Source: Pseudomonas viridiflava (GTDB lineage Bacteria; Pseudomonadota; Gammaproteobacteria; Pseudomonadales; Pseudomonadaceae). From it: 64,000 bases of DNA. The stretch lies in the NCBI RefSeq assembly GCF_900580865.1, contig NZ_UTBZ01000060.1, positions 1 through 64,000 of the forward strand, given 5' to 3'. Positions 1-9,534 of this stretch are shown here, piece by piece. Under the pieces are notes generated by a model. It had not been told where the DNA came from, did no database searches, and was given only the letters and a program-made list of their open reading frames with translations. Made by a program: the position numbers and the translations under genes. The stretch's first letter is position 1. The number at the start of each line of letters is the position of its first letter.

Positions 1-400
1 TCAGGTGTGTTTATTCTCCCTCCGGGAGAGGGCCAGGGTGAGGGGCTTTTGATCTGTTTCCGTGTTTGAGTACGGCTCGGTATTTCAAGTCGGCGTACTT
101 CTACCAGTCACCTCGGTCAGTTCCCTCTCCCTCCGGGAGAGGGCCAGGGTGAGGGGCTTTTGATGTGCTTTTGTATTTGACTCCAGCTCGGTATTTCAAG
201 TCGGCGACCTCTACCAATCACCTCGGTCAATTCCCTCTCCCTCCGGGAGAGGGCCAGGGTGAGGGGCTTTTGATCTGTTTCTGTGTTTGAGTACGGCTCG
301 GTATTTCAAGTCGGCGTATCTCTACCAATCACCTCGGTCAGTTCCTTCTCCCTCCGGGAGAGGGCCAGGGTGAGGGGCTTTGGTTTGCAGGTTTTCGAGA
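1..400. repeat. Four-copy ~110 bp tandem array (repeat family A)
   Basis: A core with the hairpin CCCTCTCCCTCCGGGAGAGG followed by GCCAGGGTGAGGGGCTTT recurs at about 21, 132, 242 and 353, giving a period of 110-111 bp. The spacer, which contains GCTCGGTATTTCAAGTCGGC, is also conserved, so whole units were duplicated. The same unit in the opposite orientation is found near 10.6 and 20.1 kb, and diverged copies lie near 45 kb. It is non-coding and lies upstream of the pvdQ promoter. It is a dispersed intergenic repeat that has amplified locally, not a CRISPR. Confidence 0.85.
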
Positions 401-411
401 TATTTGGGGGG

Positions 412-434
412 TAAATTTTTTTCTTTGGTTTCGT
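412..434 (+). promoter_or_regulatory. Candidate PvdS-type iron-starvation promoter of pvdQ
   Basis: TAAAT at 412-416 and CGT at 432-434 are separated by 15 bases. PvdS-dependent pyoverdine promoters have TAAAT and CGT separated by about 16-17 bases, so this is a near match. It lies about 100 bases before the chosen pvdQ start, which is a sensible distance. The short spacer and T-rich context leave doubt. Confidence 0.45.
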
Positions 435-533
435 TTCTTCGACAGGCTCATTGCGCGTGGACGCGTGGGTGTTTCCAGAGCGGATCCGCTTTAGCGCCAG
501 ATCCGCTCTTTGGTATGTCGATCAGGAGCGAGC

Positions 534-2879
534 GTGATTATTTCCAGACAGTTAACCGGACTGACCCTTGCCAGCGTGTTTTTCGGACTGAGTTGTTCAG
601 CCCATGCGTTCAGCCCGGCCACTGATGTCAGCGCCGATATCCGCCGTACCGCTTTTGGGGTGCCGCATATTCGCGCGCAAGACGAGCGCGGGCTCGGGTT
701 TGGGATTGGCTACGCCTACGCGCAGGACAACCTGTGCCTGTTGGCCAACGAGATCGTGACGGTCAACGGCCAGCGTTCACGTTACTTCGGCCCGGATCAG
801 TTCACCGTCGAGCAACGTGAAAACCGCGTCAGCGACGTGTTCTTTACCTGGCTCAACACGCCCGAGGCGGTCAAGGCATTCTGGCTGGCGCAACCGGCGC
901 AGGTGCGGGATCTGGTCGAAGGCTATGCCGCGGGCTACAACCGTTATCTGGCTGAGCGCCGCCCGCAAGGCTTGCCGCAACAGTGTCAGGGCGAGTGGGT
1001 GCGAGACATCGCTCCGGAAGATCTGGTGAAGCTGACCCGCCGTCTGCTGGTCGAGGGTGGGGTCGGTCAGTTCGCCGAAGCGTTGGCCGGCGCCACACCG
1101 CCGCAGGCGACAGCGCGGATTGAGCAAGACAGGCAGGCCTATCAGTTGGCCGATACCCGTCAACAACGCTTTGCCCTCGATCGTGGCAGTAACGCTGTAG
1201 CGGTGGGCAGCGAGCGCTCGTTCAACGGGCGCGGAATGCTGTTGGCCAACCCGCATTTCCCTTGGGTCGGCGGCATGCGTTTCTATCAGATGCACCTGAC
1301 CATCCCCGGCAAACTCGACGTGATGGGCGCCGCTCTGCCTGGCCTGCCGATGATCAATATCGGCTTTAACCAGCATCTGGCCTGGACGCACACGGTCGAT
1401 TCGTCGAAGCACTTCACCTTGTATCGCCTGCAACTCGATCCGAAGGACTCCACACGCTATCTGCTCGATGGCAAATCATTGCCGCTGAACAAGCAGACCG
1501 TCACCGTGCAGCTGAAACAGGCAGACGGGCAGGTAGTGCCAGTCTCGCGTGATGTCTACAGCTCGCAGTTCGGGCCGATTGTGCAATGGCCGGGCAAGCT
1601 CGACTGGGACAATCAGTTCGCCTACAGCCTGCGCGACGCCAATATCGACAATGATCGGGTGCTGAATCAGTGGTATGCGATGAATCAGGCGTCCACCCTT
1701 GCGCAACTGCAGGATTCGGTCCACAAGATTCAGGGCATTCCGTGGGTCAACACCTTGGCCGTCGATGACAAGGGCCAGACGCTGTACATGAACCTGTCGG
1801 TGGTGCCGAACGTCAACGCGGAGAAACTGGCCAGGTGCAGTGATCCGCGTATCGGCACACAAATGATTGTGCTGGATGGCTCCAACAGCGCCTGCGCGTG
1901 GGACATCGACCCTACAGCGGCGCAGAAGGGCATTTATGCCTCCAGCCAGTTGCCGCAGCTGCTGCGCAAGGACTTCGTCCAGCACTCCAACGACTCGGCC
2001 TGGCTGGCCAACCCGGCGCAACCGCTGACCGGTTTCTCGCCGCTGATCAGTCAGGAAGGTCAACCGCTGGGCTTGCGCTCGCGTTTCGCTCTGGAGCGCT
2101 TGAGCACGCTGAGTAAAAAGGGTTCGTTGGCCGTGAAGGATCTGCAGCAGATGGTGATGGACGATCAGGTGTACCTGGCGACTCAGGTTGTCGCGGATCT
2201 GCTGAAGTTCTGTGCGTCTGACCTTGGCGCTGACGCACAATCCCTGAAGCCGGTTTGCACCAGCCTCAAGGCATGGGATGGTCGGGCCAATCTGGATTCG
2301 GGTCTGGGCCTGGTGCATTTCCAGAACATCATGCAGGCACTGGAGGCCTCGCCGGATGTCTGGCGCGTTGCGTTCGATCCCAAAGATGCTCAACACACAC
2401 CGCGTGGCCTGGCCTTTGAGCAACCGGCGGTGGCCAAGGCACTGCGTGAGGCCATGTTGGCCTCGCTCGAGTCGAGCACCAAAATGGGCCTGACGCCGCA
2501 AACCCGCTGGGGTGATATCCAGGTGGTCAGCAGTGGCGGACAACAGACGCCTATTCATGGTGGACCGGGCACTTTGGGGATCTATAACGCCATCCAGAGC
2601 GTGCCACGTGAAGACGGCAAACTCGAAGTGGTCAGCGGTACGAGCTACCTGCAAGTCGTGACGTTCGACGATAAGGGCCCGCACGCCCAAGGGCTGCTGG
2701 CGTTCTCGCTGTCGAGCGATCCGGCATCGAAGTATTCGCGGGATCAGACCGAAGCGTTCTCGAAGAAACAGTGGAGTGTGCTGCCGTTCACCGAACAGCA
2801 GATTCAGGCTGACCCGCAGTATCAGGTGCAGACTGTTCGCGAGACCTTGGACAAGACGGGGAAAGTCGCCGCGCAGTAA
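534..2879 (+). CDS. pvdQ: PvdQ-type N-acyl amidase (pyoverdine maturation / AHL acylase)
   Basis: This is a periplasmic Ntn-hydrolase of the penicillin acylase family. PvdQ removes the fatty acyl chain from the pyoverdine precursor and can also cleave long-chain acyl-homoserine lactones. The 781-residue product closely resembles P. aeruginosa PvdQ throughout, for example [19 protein letters not shown] near the N-terminus and [15 protein letters not shown]. The self-processing site is present: Gly followed by the nucleophile Ser219 in [10 protein letters not shown], separating the alpha and beta chains. GTG at 534 is preferred as the start because GGAG precedes it by about 6 bases and a signal peptide follows directly (about 24 residues ending AHA). 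A TTG at 510 in frame would add 8 residues. It converges with the FecR-like gene, with a terminator between. Confidence 0.92.
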   Translation: MIISRQLTGLTLASVFFGLSCSAHAFSPATDVSADIRRTAFGVPHIRAQDERGLGFGIGYAYAQDNLCLLANEIVTVNGQRSRYFGPDQFTVEQRENRVSDVFFTWLNTPEAVKAFWLAQPAQVRDLVEGYAAGYNRYLAERRPQGLPQQCQGEWVRDIAPEDLVKLTRRLLVEGGVGQFAEALAGATPPQATARIEQDRQAYQLADTRQQRFALDRGSNAVAVGSERSFNGRGMLLANPHFPWVGGMRFYQMHLTIPGKLDVMGAALPGLPMINIGFNQHLAWTHTVDSSKHFTLYRLQLDPKDSTRYLLDGKSLPLNKQTVTVQLKQADGQVVPVSRDVYSSQFGPIVQWPGKLDWDNQFAYSLRDANIDNDRVLNQWYAMNQASTLAQLQDSVHKIQGIPWVNTLAVDDKGQTLYMNLSVVPNVNAEKLARCSDPRIGTQMIVLDGSNSACAWDIDPTAAQKGIYASSQLPQLLRKDFVQHSNDSAWLANPAQPLTGFSPLISQEGQPLGLRSRFALERLSTLSKKGSLAVKDLQQMVMDDQVYLATQVVADLLKFCASDLGADAQSLKPVCTSLKAWDGRANLDSGLGLVHFQNIMQALEASPDVWRVAFDPKDAQHTPRGLAFEQPAVAKALREAMLASLESSTKMGLTPQTRWGDIQVVSSGGQQTPIHGGPGTLGIYNAIQSVPREDGKLEVVSGTSYLQVVTFDDKGPHAQGLLAFSLSSDPASKYSRDQTEAFSKKQWSVLPFTEQQIQADPQYQVQTVRETLDKTGKVAAQ

Positions 2880-2906
2880 GCCCGAGCGTTACTTGTGTCG
2901 AGGCAG

Positions 2907-2937
2907 AAAACCGCATCCTGCAAGGGCTGCGGTTTTT
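2907..2937. terminator. Bidirectional terminator between pvdQ and fecR-like gene
   Basis: AAAACCGCA and TGCGGTTTT form a stem around a loop of about 12 bases. The stem has A and T tracts on both sides, so it can serve both convergent genes. Its right edge touches the stop codon of the minus-strand gene. Confidence 0.75.
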
Positions 2938-3940
2938 AGCTTTTTGGCGGCTGTTGCGGAATCGAGTTGATGACCGGGTTACCTTCCTTGTTACGGGACA
3001 AGTAGACCGGTAGCACCTTGGGCAGGCTGTTGGCGAGGTTGCTCAGCTCTTTGATGTTGTAGATGCCGCCCACGCGAATCGCGCCGGTGCTGGTGTCGGC
3101 CAGCTCCAATGGATTGCTCAGATAACGGTTGATCAGTGGCAGGGCTTCGCTCAGCGCCAGGTTATCCAGCACCAGTTTGCCGTTGCGCCAGGCCAGTGAC
3201 GTGTCACCGGCGTAGGTCTGGCTGATCTGCGGCATGTAGTCGCCATGTCTGTAACGTGCCTGCATCGATGGGCCGAGGCGCAAGCCGTCGCCTGGCAATG
3301 AACGATTGCTGGTGACCAGCACCGAACCTTCGATCAGGTTCACGCGTACCTGATCCTGATACATCCAGACATTGAAACGCGTCCCCGTGACGCGAATCTT
3401 GCCTTCGCCTGCGCGGACAACAAACGGGTGGGCCATGTCGTGGCTGACCGTAAAGAACGCTTCACCTTTTTTCAGGGTGACGCGGCGTTCGTCCTTGTAG
3501 TTGCTGAAGGTCAGATCGGTATTGAGGTTCAGTTCGAGCTGGCTGCCATCACTCAAGGTGACCTGCCGGACATTATCGGTGGCGGCGAAATGCTGGTAGC
3601 TGTCGGGCAGCCAGCCCAGATTCCAGCCGGTATAAGCCGCCAGCGGCAGTGCCAGTGCACAGACACCTGCGGCTACAGCGAACTGGCGCCACGAGCGCGA
3701 AGACGTTGGGCGCTGTGGCACGACAGAGGGCGATTCGGGGCGCGGCAGGTGTTCGGCCACGTCCCAGATTTCCAGCATGGCTTCATACTCGAACGCATGC
3801 AGTGGATGAGCGTCGTACCATTGCTTGAACGCGCGACGCTCTTCGTCCGTGCAGTCGGCGGCGTGCACACGCATGCACCAATGCGCGGCGGCATCGGTGA
3901 TCGCATCGTATTCGGCTTCCGAAAGGGTGTCTTGGGTCAT
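2936..3940 (-). CDS. FecR-family anti-sigma factor, probably FpvR-like
   Basis: This is a 334-residue transmembrane anti-sigma regulator. The cytoplasmic N-terminus (AAHWCMRVHAADCTDEER, then W/Y-rich FKQWYDAHPLHAFEYEAM) is the DUF4880 type that holds an ECF sigma factor. One membrane helix near residues 85-105 (FAVAAGVCALALPLAAYTGW) is followed by a periplasmic FecR domain (VTLSDGSQLELN, VRVTGTRFNV) and a C-terminal STN-like region. ATG at 3940 is preferred because AGGA lies about 7 bases upstream. In P. aeruginosa, fpvR also lies near pvdQ, which supports FpvR, the partner of PvdS and FpvI. No sigma gene or FpvA-type receptor with a signalling domain is adjacent here, so the partner is inferred. 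Confidence 0.75.
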   Translation of the reverse strand: MTQDTLSEAEYDAITDAAAHWCMRVHAADCTDEERRAFKQWYDAHPLHAFEYEAMLEIWDVAEHLPRPESPSVVPQRPTSSRSWRQFAVAAGVCALALPLAAYTGWNLGWLPDSYQHFAATDNVRQVTLSDGSQLELNLNTDLTFSNYKDERRVTLKKGEAFFTVSHDMAHPFVVRAGEGKIRVTGTRFNVWMYQDQVRVNLIEGSVLVTSNRSLPGDGLRLGPSMQARYRHGDYMPQISQTYAGDTSLAWRNGKLVLDNLALSEALPLINRYLSNPLELADTSTGAIRVGGIYNIKELSNLANSLPKVLPVYLSRNKEGNPVINSIPQQPPKS

Positions 3941-4092
3941 TGACTCGTCCTGATTTCGCACATTCTAACCTTGTCGGGAAGTTACCGAGAACATCCGTCA
4001 TGGCATTTACCCATCAAAGTGGAACTTATTTTTCGCTCAGGCACCCAAAAAGCAGGACGCCAATGAACACTATCCACAAATGGAGTGAAAAA

Positions 4093-4362
4093 ATGATCAA
4101 AAAGACATTCGCAGCCTTAATCGCCACTGCTGGTTTGCTCAGTGCCGGCGCAGCGTTGGCAGATAAACCGGGCGCAGGTTGGGTGACCATCGAAAAAGCC
4201 ATCGAGATCGTCAAAACCAAGGCCGGTTACGTCGAGGTCTATGAAATCGAGGCCGACAACGACGGCTACTGGAAAGGCGAGGGGCGCAAGGCTGACGGCT
4301 CTGTCTACGAGTTCCGTATCGACGGGGCGTCGGGCAATGTGTTGCGGGATCAGAAGGATTAA
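4093..4362 (+). CDS. Small secreted PepSY-domain protein
   Basis: This 89-residue protein has a clear signal peptide (MIKKTFAALIATAGLLSAGAALA) and a single PepSY domain: WVTIEKAIEIVKTKAGYVEV, a central acidic turn, then the typical YEFRIDGASGNVL strand. PepSY proteins are periplasmic and are thought to act as inhibitors or modulators of proteases or kinases; the partner is not visible here. ATG at 4093 is chosen because GGAG lies 6-7 bases upstream and the signal peptide starts there. An in-frame ATG at 4063 would put a hydrophilic leader in front. A strong terminator follows. Confidence 0.85.
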   Translation: MIKKTFAALIATAGLLSAGAALADKPGAGWVTIEKAIEIVKTKAGYVEVYEIEADNDGYWKGEGRKADGSVYEFRIDGASGNVLRDQKD

Positions 4363-4387
4363 CCAACCCGATTGCTTGTTGTAAAAA

Positions 4388-4418
4388 TGCGCCGGCTTCC
4401 CGCCGGCGTATTTTTTTT
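4388..4418 (+). terminator. Rho-independent terminator after the PepSY gene
   Basis: An 8-base GC-rich stem (TGCGCCGG at 4388-4395 with CCGGCGTA at 4403-4410) is followed by eight T residues. It ends PepSY transcription just before the convergent toxin-like gene. Confidence 0.85.
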
Positions 4419-4428
4419 GTTTCAGTGG

Positions 4429-7400
4429 TCAAGGCAAAACAGGTAAGGCTCCTGTCTTGCCAGAGGTTGGCGCCGGTAAAGGTATGGGGGCCGGAAGAGG
4501 ATCCAGTTCTCTACCCATTTCGCTGATGAGCAACGCGATCGAGTCGGCGTTGGCCATCATCACTTCAATGCGTGCTTCGTCAGAAACTGCGCTGCGAAAG
4601 GCCTTGCGTGCATCGGCAAGGTTTTTGGTTTTCGTCAGATCGAGAATTTTTTTGTAATCATTGGCGCGCGTCGGCAACTGATCCAGACCCACCCAAACCC
4701 CATTCGAACTCTTGTCCGCAAACAACTGCGAAAGTGGAGTAGAGCGGGACAAGGACTTGCGCAGCCGATCAATATCAGCTTTGAGCGTTTGCCCCTTTGC
4801 GGTTGATGTATCGATGAGATGGGGATACGGCCCCATCGCCTCTACGGAGGCAAAATCTTCGCTATCGCAGACTAAATGGGAAAGTTCGTGAATCAGCGTG
4901 ATCGCGCGAGCGTGTGAGTCAATATTGAACCTGGGCGGCAGAAAAGCGGTGTAGGCATCCAGCCCCGGATTAAAAAACAGTTGGGTGAAGTGGACGACTT
5001 TTTGCCTGTCTTCCTTGAAGACAAATGCAACCGTATCGTCGCCATACCGCGCATTCAGGCCTGCGAAAAAGCGCTCCGTATAGAGCAAGTCATCTTTGGG
5101 ATCCGTCAACTCCCGGCACAGGGGGATGATCACCTTTTCGAATTTTCTGAGCAGCATGGGCGTGACTTGCGACACTTCGAAAAAATGTCTGAGTACCGTT
5201 TCAACTCGAGTGCCACCCAGGTTGTCGCGATGTATGACGAAGTTATGCAGACAATTCAGCGCATAGTCTCTTGCCCTGCTGACAGCTTGCTGTATCACGA
5301 AGGCTCTGGCGGGATAGCGGTGGTTGATTTGTGCCATCCCTTTGGCCTGGATATACATCAGTATTGAACGGCTGCGCTCGATGCCGGTTTGCACCCGGTC
5401 GTGTTGCTTTGATCGGCAGCGTTGAGCGGACTTGTCGGCGCTGGCAATCACCAGTCTTGAGTTCTTTTGTTCAAGCTCCGGCCCTTGGCCCCCGTCTTTT
5501 ATGCGCAAAAACCAGGTTTTTTCAGACTGAAGCACTGGATAGACCTTGCCGGCAATCGCCGCGTATTTTTGTGTTGTCGACGAATCCCCGTAAACAAGTT
5601 TATTGCTCTCAAGCTTGAGCTTCTCGAGAGCAGTGGTGGTTTCAAAGCGTTGCAGATTAATGCGAGAGGCAGTGACGGGTGCGACTTTTGCCCAGCGGGG
5701 GGCGGCTTTTACCGTTGTGGTGCCGCCGCTTTCGGCAGCCGTCGATACTGGCGCCTGCGCTTCAGAGGCCAATTCGGCGGTTTCCTCTTCCACTTCTGTT
5801 TCCCAGGAAAAGCGACCCAGACTGAACAGCGAGATTGCTCCTGTGATGAAGCTTTTCAGCGCGTTCGCCCAATGATGCTCCTGAAAATCTTCGGCAGACT
5901 CTTTGAAGTCCTTGTAACTCTTCCAGAGAAAAAACAACGATGCGAGTTTCCCCGGCAACAGGTGCGGAACCAGACGGACACCGTGGCTGAATAGAAACTT
6001 CGCCGCTTCCCAGTCAGCCTGCGCATTGATCTGCGGCTGGCAGCTGAGCAATTGCGGTAACAGGCTGAGCGTGTCCTTGTGCAAGCGATCGAGCAGATTG
6101 CCGTTAATGGCAGTGCTTCGCAGCTTGATTTCAGTCGGTTTGCCGATCGTTGTATTGAAGAGATTCTTGAAGCCTGCCTGTTGCCCCGAGGGCAGGCGTC
6201 GAATGATCAAATCCTGGAAATGCCCGGGTGTATTCAACGCATCAATCAACTGCGCTTCATTATCGAATTCGCGAAAAACGTATCTGGAGTAGGGCGCGTA
6301 GAGCACCCGTGGGCCGGTTTGTCCCGTGCCCGGCCCGATCACATAAAGTCCGATGGCGTCGACAAAAGCGGCCCCCGTGGTCTTGTTCAATGACAGCGGG
6401 CAAACAATGGCGTGAGCGTCCTTTACCGTGGCACGCGCCACCCCGTCCGGCATGTCCAACACCTGGCAAATGTAGTCGTAGCCGTTTTCCGACAGCTGTT
6501 GCTGCAACTTCAACGAGTGCGCGTACTGCATCAACTGCCAGGGCACCTGACGTAAAAAACGTGCTTTGCTGATGCGTGCCGAGTCACTGTCAGCGGACAG
6601 CGCTTCGGTCACTTTCTGCGTGTAGGTGGTGGTGATATCAAGCGATTGCAGCAGTTGCTGCACGGCAGACTGATTGAGGTTGTTCGGTAACGCAGTGGCT
6701 GTGTTCGAGGCAACCTTAAAACTGGTGCCCTGCACGATGTTGTAGTGGTGCAAGGCAAAATCGAGCAGATTGCAGGCAGGGCCGGCCAGCGTCAGATTCG
6801 GGATGATCTGGATCTCCTGCGGCTTGAGTCCATTGCTCGGGAATCTGGCGTCGAGCAGGGTCTGCAGCGTTTCCTCGACATGAGTGGTTAACGCAGGGAT
6901 ACCCTCGAGAAAATCCTTGCCATCGATAAAGCTGCGCCGCAGTTCATCCAGCAGAGCGAGTTGCGTGCGTTGTTCTGTGACCGGGGCCATGCGTAACCAG
7001 TCTGGATAATCGAGCCGACGGACCATGGTCCGGGCGAGTTCAATGGCCCGACGCAGGTTGGTATCGATGACGGTGTTTTTCATCTGGCTCAGGAAGTTTG
7101 CGAGTGTGTCCTTGTCCTTGATGCATACGCGTAACAGCTGACAATGGGCGAGGAAGTGTTCAATGGCCGATTGCATGCGATCGTTCAACACATTGCCTTC
7201 AATCAGTTGGAAGGTGCCCAGGGTGTATTGCTGATCGAGTTGGCGTTGCTGCGCTGGCAGGTTTTCCAGCAGCGTCTGATTCTGGTTGTTGTCGTCGAGC
7301 CGTCGTTGCACTTGCTTTTGCGCAATGGCGATGTCGTCGAACGATTCCAGGCCCATGGCTGGGGTCCACAGGATGGCGCGCCCGGAATGCTCGTCGTCCA

Positions 7401-9306
7401 TGCCTCCGCGTTCAGTCAGCAGCACGCAGTGGGCAAGCGACATCACTTCACTTTGGCCGGTGCGGGTGAGGGTGAGCGACCATGCATCCGGCCGGAAGCC
7501 ATTGAGGGACTGGCGATCCATGCGTGTTGCGTGTTTTGCGTCGAACACGGTTTCGACTATTTTTCGCTCGGCCGTCAGCCACGAACCGCTGAGGTTTCTC
7601 ATCTGTGCCTCACCACGTACGCCGTCCTCAAAAGCCTGCGCCAGTTTCCATCGAATACCTTCGAGAAAGGCGCGTTGTTCAGTGCTGCTCGTGGTCGGCT
7701 GGTCTTTAAAGTGGCTGGTGAGATTCTCCAGGGTGCGTTCCAGCTTTGTCGCCAATTGCCCAGCCTTGTCGGCCTGCACGAGTGACGATGGCGGCGCGCT
7801 GGAAAACAACGGGCGGGTGCTCCAGCGTTCGTTGACATCAAGTTTGAGCAGGCGCTCGTGAATCATTGCGCGGATATCCAGCGCCTTGTCGAAAAGCGCA
7901 TGGATGTCAGTCGTGCGTTCACTTTGGCGAAACAGCTGCAGGGCGTATTCAACGTTCTGGCGTTGTTTGGTGAGGATTGCCTCAAACAGCGTCGTAATAA
8001 TCTCGCCACCGATGTTTTCACCGGACACCTGGGCGTTGGCGAAACCAAGATAGCGATTGCGCTCCTGCAGACTCATGAGGCCGTATAGCTCGTCTTCATG
8101 TCCGGCGGCATTGAGTTTGGCGGTCAAAGTCTGTTTCAGATCGGCGTAGTTGGTGAGGACCTGCAAGCCTTGAGTGGGGGTGTAGAGATAGGCCTTGTCA
8201 TGGTTGATCATCAGCGAGCCGGCCAACTCGACATAGGCGGTCTCCTCGCGCAAACACACGGTTTCGAAGTTGGGTCGCTGGAAAGCGACACTCGGTTGCC
8301 GAATCAAGCAGTGCAATGCGTCGAACTCAGCGGCGGTGAGGATTTTCGTTTCGCGCTTGATCATCAAATCCGCACGCACCTGATCCTGCAGTGTCTGGCT
8401 GAAGAATGCGCGTCTGGGCGATCCTTCGAATGAGGCGGCATTCCAGAAGGCCTCAAGCTGTCGAAACAACAGCATGGTCAGTTTTCCCGATGCGGACTTG
8501 ATCGCTCCGGCCCATGCGATCTGGTCGGCATCCCGGCTTGAGCGGGCGGGATGGAAATATTCCACGGTCTGACCACGCGGCCAGCCTTGACGGCGGAAGT
8601 ACAGCAGTAGCGCTTCACTCAGCGACAGCGAATCGAGCCATTGCCTGACATCCCCGGAGAGGGGCGCCGTGTCGGCGAAAAAACTGACCCGGGTGCGCGA
8701 CTGCGGCAAACCGGCGAAGTGGGGTTCGAGCAGTTCTTCGAGAATCTTTTCCAGCAGGTTGGTCAGTGACGGCAGGCGTTTGAGTTCATCCAGCAGGTCG
8801 CGTGCGCAGGCGTCCTGAGATTGGTTGATCGCGGCTTTTTGATCGTCAAACACGTCACCAGTGATCGTTTCACGGGTCAGGGTAATGCCGCGTTTCTCCA
8901 CCAACTCCTTGCGCAGCGACATGGTGAGAAAGGCGAACAGATCATCCTTTTCGTCAGCGTCGTCGAGGCGTTTTTGCAAGGCCTCGATCAGTGTCTTGTG
9001 ATCAGTGTATTTTTTCAGGCCATCGTAGGGGGTGTAGAGAAACACACCCTTGTCATCCGGCCCGGCACTGAGAATAAAACTGCCGGCCAGCGGCACAGCC
9101 AATTGCTTGTCGGCGTTTAACAGAATGCGTTCGGCCAGCATGGGCGGGTTTTGTTTGCTGCGCAGCGCATGGGTTGCCAGTTGCACATGGGCGAGCCAAG
9201 GGAAATCTTTGCTGTTCAGGCCGTGGGCTAGACGCAAGTCGTCATGCAGGCCTGGGGATTCAAGAATGTCGGGGAATAGTAAAGGAACAGTGGGGCTGGA
9301 CATCAT
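4429..9306 (-). CDS. Giant DUF6543-type toxin-like protein with HELSH metalloprotease-like C-terminus
   Basis: The 1625-residue product resembles the large Pseudomonas proteins annotated as DUF6543 or dermonecrotic-toxin-domain proteins. It has no signal peptide. Modules of the type 'GSFILSAGPDDKGVFLYTPY' recur near residues 75-95, 360-380 and 610-640, which suggests internal duplication. A hydrophobic stretch lies around 1105-1160. YAAIAGKVYPV near 1246 is a feature I associate with the end of the shared body in these proteins. The C-terminal part then carries HELSH (H1473, E1474, H1477), an acidic SEDFAS with D1484, and NADS at 1586-1589. Together these match the HExxH, Asp and NADS pattern of aspzincin (M35) endopeptidases. 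It is probably a polymorphic toxin, but secretion route, target and immunity gene are not visible. The start is ATGATG with a weak Shine-Dalgarno. Confidence 0.75.
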   Translation of the reverse strand: MMSSPTVPLLFPDILESPGLHDDLRLAHGLNSKDFPWLAHVQLATHALRSKQNPPMLAERILLNADKQLAVPLAGSFILSAGPDDKGVFLYTPYDGLKKYTDHKTLIEALQKRLDDADEKDDLFAFLTMSLRKELVEKRGITLTRETITGDVFDDQKAAINQSQDACARDLLDELKRLPSLTNLLEKILEELLEPHFAGLPQSRTRVSFFADTAPLSGDVRQWLDSLSLSEALLLYFRRQGWPRGQTVEYFHPARSSRDADQIAWAGAIKSASGKLTMLLFRQLEAFWNAASFEGSPRRAFFSQTLQDQVRADLMIKRETKILTAAEFDALHCLIRQPSVAFQRPNFETVCLREETAYVELAGSLMINHDKAYLYTPTQGLQVLTNYADLKQTLTAKLNAAGHEDELYGLMSLQERNRYLGFANAQVSGENIGGEIITTLFEAILTKQRQNVEYALQLFRQSERTTDIHALFDKALDIRAMIHERLLKLDVNERWSTRPLFSSAPPSSLVQADKAGQLATKLERTLENLTSHFKDQPTTSSTEQRAFLEGIRWKLAQAFEDGVRGEAQMRNLSGSWLTAERKIVETVFDAKHATRMDRQSLNGFRPDAWSLTLTRTGQSEVMSLAHCVLLTERGGMDDEHSGRAILWTPAMGLESFDDIAIAQKQVQRRLDDNNQNQTLLENLPAQQRQLDQQYTLGTFQLIEGNVLNDRMQSAIEHFLAHCQLLRVCIKDKDTLANFLSQMKNTVIDTNLRRAIELARTMVRRLDYPDWLRMAPVTEQRTQLALLDELRRSFIDGKDFLEGIPALTTHVEETLQTLLDARFPSNGLKPQEIQIIPNLTLAGPACNLLDFALHHYNIVQGTSFKVASNTATALPNNLNQSAVQQLLQSLDITTTYTQKVTEALSADSDSARISKARFLRQVPWQLMQYAHSLKLQQQLSENGYDYICQVLDMPDGVARATVKDAHAIVCPLSLNKTTGAAFVDAIGLYVIGPGTGQTGPRVLYAPYSRYVFREFDNEAQLIDALNTPGHFQDLIIRRLPSGQQAGFKNLFNTTIGKPTEIKLRSTAINGNLLDRLHKDTLSLLPQLLSCQPQINAQADWEAAKFLFSHGVRLVPHLLPGKLASLFFLWKSYKDFKESAEDFQEHHWANALKSFITGAISLFSLGRFSWETEVEEETAELASEAQAPVSTAAESGGTTTVKAAPRWAKVAPVTASRINLQRFETTTALEKLKLESNKLVYGDSSTTQKYAAIAGKVYPVLQSEKTWFLRIKDGGQGPELEQKNSRLVIASADKSAQRCRSKQHDRVQTGIERSRSILMYIQAKGMAQINHRYPARAFVIQQAVSRARDYALNCLHNFVIHRDNLGGTRVETVLRHFFEVSQVTPMLLRKFEKVIIPLCRELTDPKDDLLYTERFFAGLNARYGDDTVAFVFKEDRQKVVHFTQLFFNPGLDAYTAFLPPRFNIDSHARAITLIHELSHLVCDSEDFASVEAMGPYPHLIDTSTAKGQTLKADIDRLRKSLSRSTPLSQLFADKSSNGVWVGLDQLPTRANDYKKILDLTKTKNLADARKAFRSAVSDEARIEVMMANADSIALLISEMGRELDPLPAPIPLPAPTSGKTGALPVLP

Positions 9307-9534
9307 CGAGCTCTGAATGCAGGCGCCTTGGGCGGGGAGCTCAAGAATAGGTTCGCAGTTCAGCGCACTGGCGGTACATAGTTACCGCACACGCCGAGTT
9401 GAAATGTGCAGGGCAGGGCTTCAATCACTGCCGAATGATCCAAGGGTTGACAGCCGACAGCTCCGCCATGGTTAATCGGCGAGCAAGTCGTCCGTACGCT
9501 GTTGTTCCCTCCAATAATCATTCTGGAGCTTCAG

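Noticed and set aside
1..400. CRISPR-like regular repeats
   Set aside because: Repeats and spacers are both conserved, the unit is over 100 bp, and no cas gene is present. It is a tandemly duplicated intergenic element.
3940..4092. Longer N-terminus for the PepSY protein
   Set aside because: It would bury the signal peptide; the ATG at 4093 has a better ribosome binding site.
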